A DNA stretch of 5,464 bases. Origin: an uncultured Clostridia bacterium. GTDB taxonomy: Bacteria > Bacillota > Clostridia > Christensenellales > Borkfalkiaceae. The notes beneath the pieces are model-generated. The model saw only the letters and a program-made list of their open reading frames with translations, made no database searches and was not told the DNA's origin. This document shows, one piece after another, positions 5,453 to 5,464 of the stretch (positions are counted from its first letter, which is position 1; every line of letters starts with the position of its first letter). Location of the stretch: the NCBI GenBank assembly GCA_904501795.1, contig CAJGCK010000063.1, forward strand, positions 1-5,464, given 5' to 3'. The position numbers and the translations under genes are program-made.

Positions 5453-5464
5453 ACGGTGTGCCAA
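5443..5464 (+). repeat. 22-bp direct repeat of the tRNA-Arg 3' end (possible att-like duplication)
   Basis: An exact copy of 5278-5299. It begins in the T loop (CGAGT) and runs through the T-stem and acceptor 3' strands (CCCTTACGGTGTG) to CCA plus one A. The two copies are 165 bp apart start to start, and the base before them differs (T versus C). The copy has no matching 5' half, so it is not a second tRNA. Duplicated tRNA 3' ends are the usual trace of integrase-mediated insertion. The window ends on the last repeated base, so its true right border is unknown. Confidence 0.7.

Noticed and set aside
5340..5464. A second complete tRNA or a CRISPR array at the right end
   Set aside because: Only the 3' tRNA strand is copied, with no 5' acceptor, D or anticodon arm. 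There are just two direct repeats 165 bp apart and no regular spacers.

Overview
This window comes from an AT-rich bacterial genome with a low-G+C Gram-positive (Firmicutes/Clostridia-like) character. The evidence is the short-form CysE placed directly before cysS, the B. subtilis-like wording of the CysE active site, the strong AGGG/GGAG ribosome binding sites, sigma-A type promoters and compact intergenic spaces. The lineage below that level cannot be read from the sequence. The AlaRS is of a compact type that I associate with uncultured lineages, including Patescibacteria/CPR, so the phylum is an inference.

Layout. On the minus strand, 1-1045 is the N-terminal 348 codons of seryl-tRNA synthetase (serS); its C-terminus lies beyond the left edge. 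A 228-bp AT-rich divergent intergenic region (1046-1273) holds a minus-strand promoter for serS, a plus-strand promoter for the cysE operon, and a perfect 11-bp inverted repeat in the cysE leader. The plus-strand operon is cysE (1274-1906, serine O-acetyltransferase), cysS (1913-3301, cysteinyl-tRNA synthetase) and alaS (3316-5142, a compact alanyl-tRNA synthetase). The gaps are 6 and 14 bp and each gene has its own Shine-Dalgarno. A separate promoter (5161-5189) and a leader hairpin then precede a tRNA-Arg(ACG) gene (5222-5298), followed by a strong intrinsic terminator (5299-5334).

The genes share a serine/cysteine theme. CysE commits serine to cysteine synthesis, CysRS and SerRS charge the product and the precursor, and AlaRS carries the editing site that in this family removes mischarged serine from tRNA-Ala. 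No T-box leader was seen in front of any of the synthetase genes.

The least ordinary part is the right end (5340-5464). A roughly 105-nt stretch is bounded by 10-bp inverted repeats derived from the tRNA T-arm and encloses four successive hairpins. It ends with a 22-bp exact direct repeat of the tRNA-Arg 3' end, including CCA. This looks like a small structured repeat or mobile element, or an attachment-site duplication, parked at the tRNA 3' end. The window stops exactly at the end of the second copy, so its right border is not visible and an assembly edge effect cannot be excluded.
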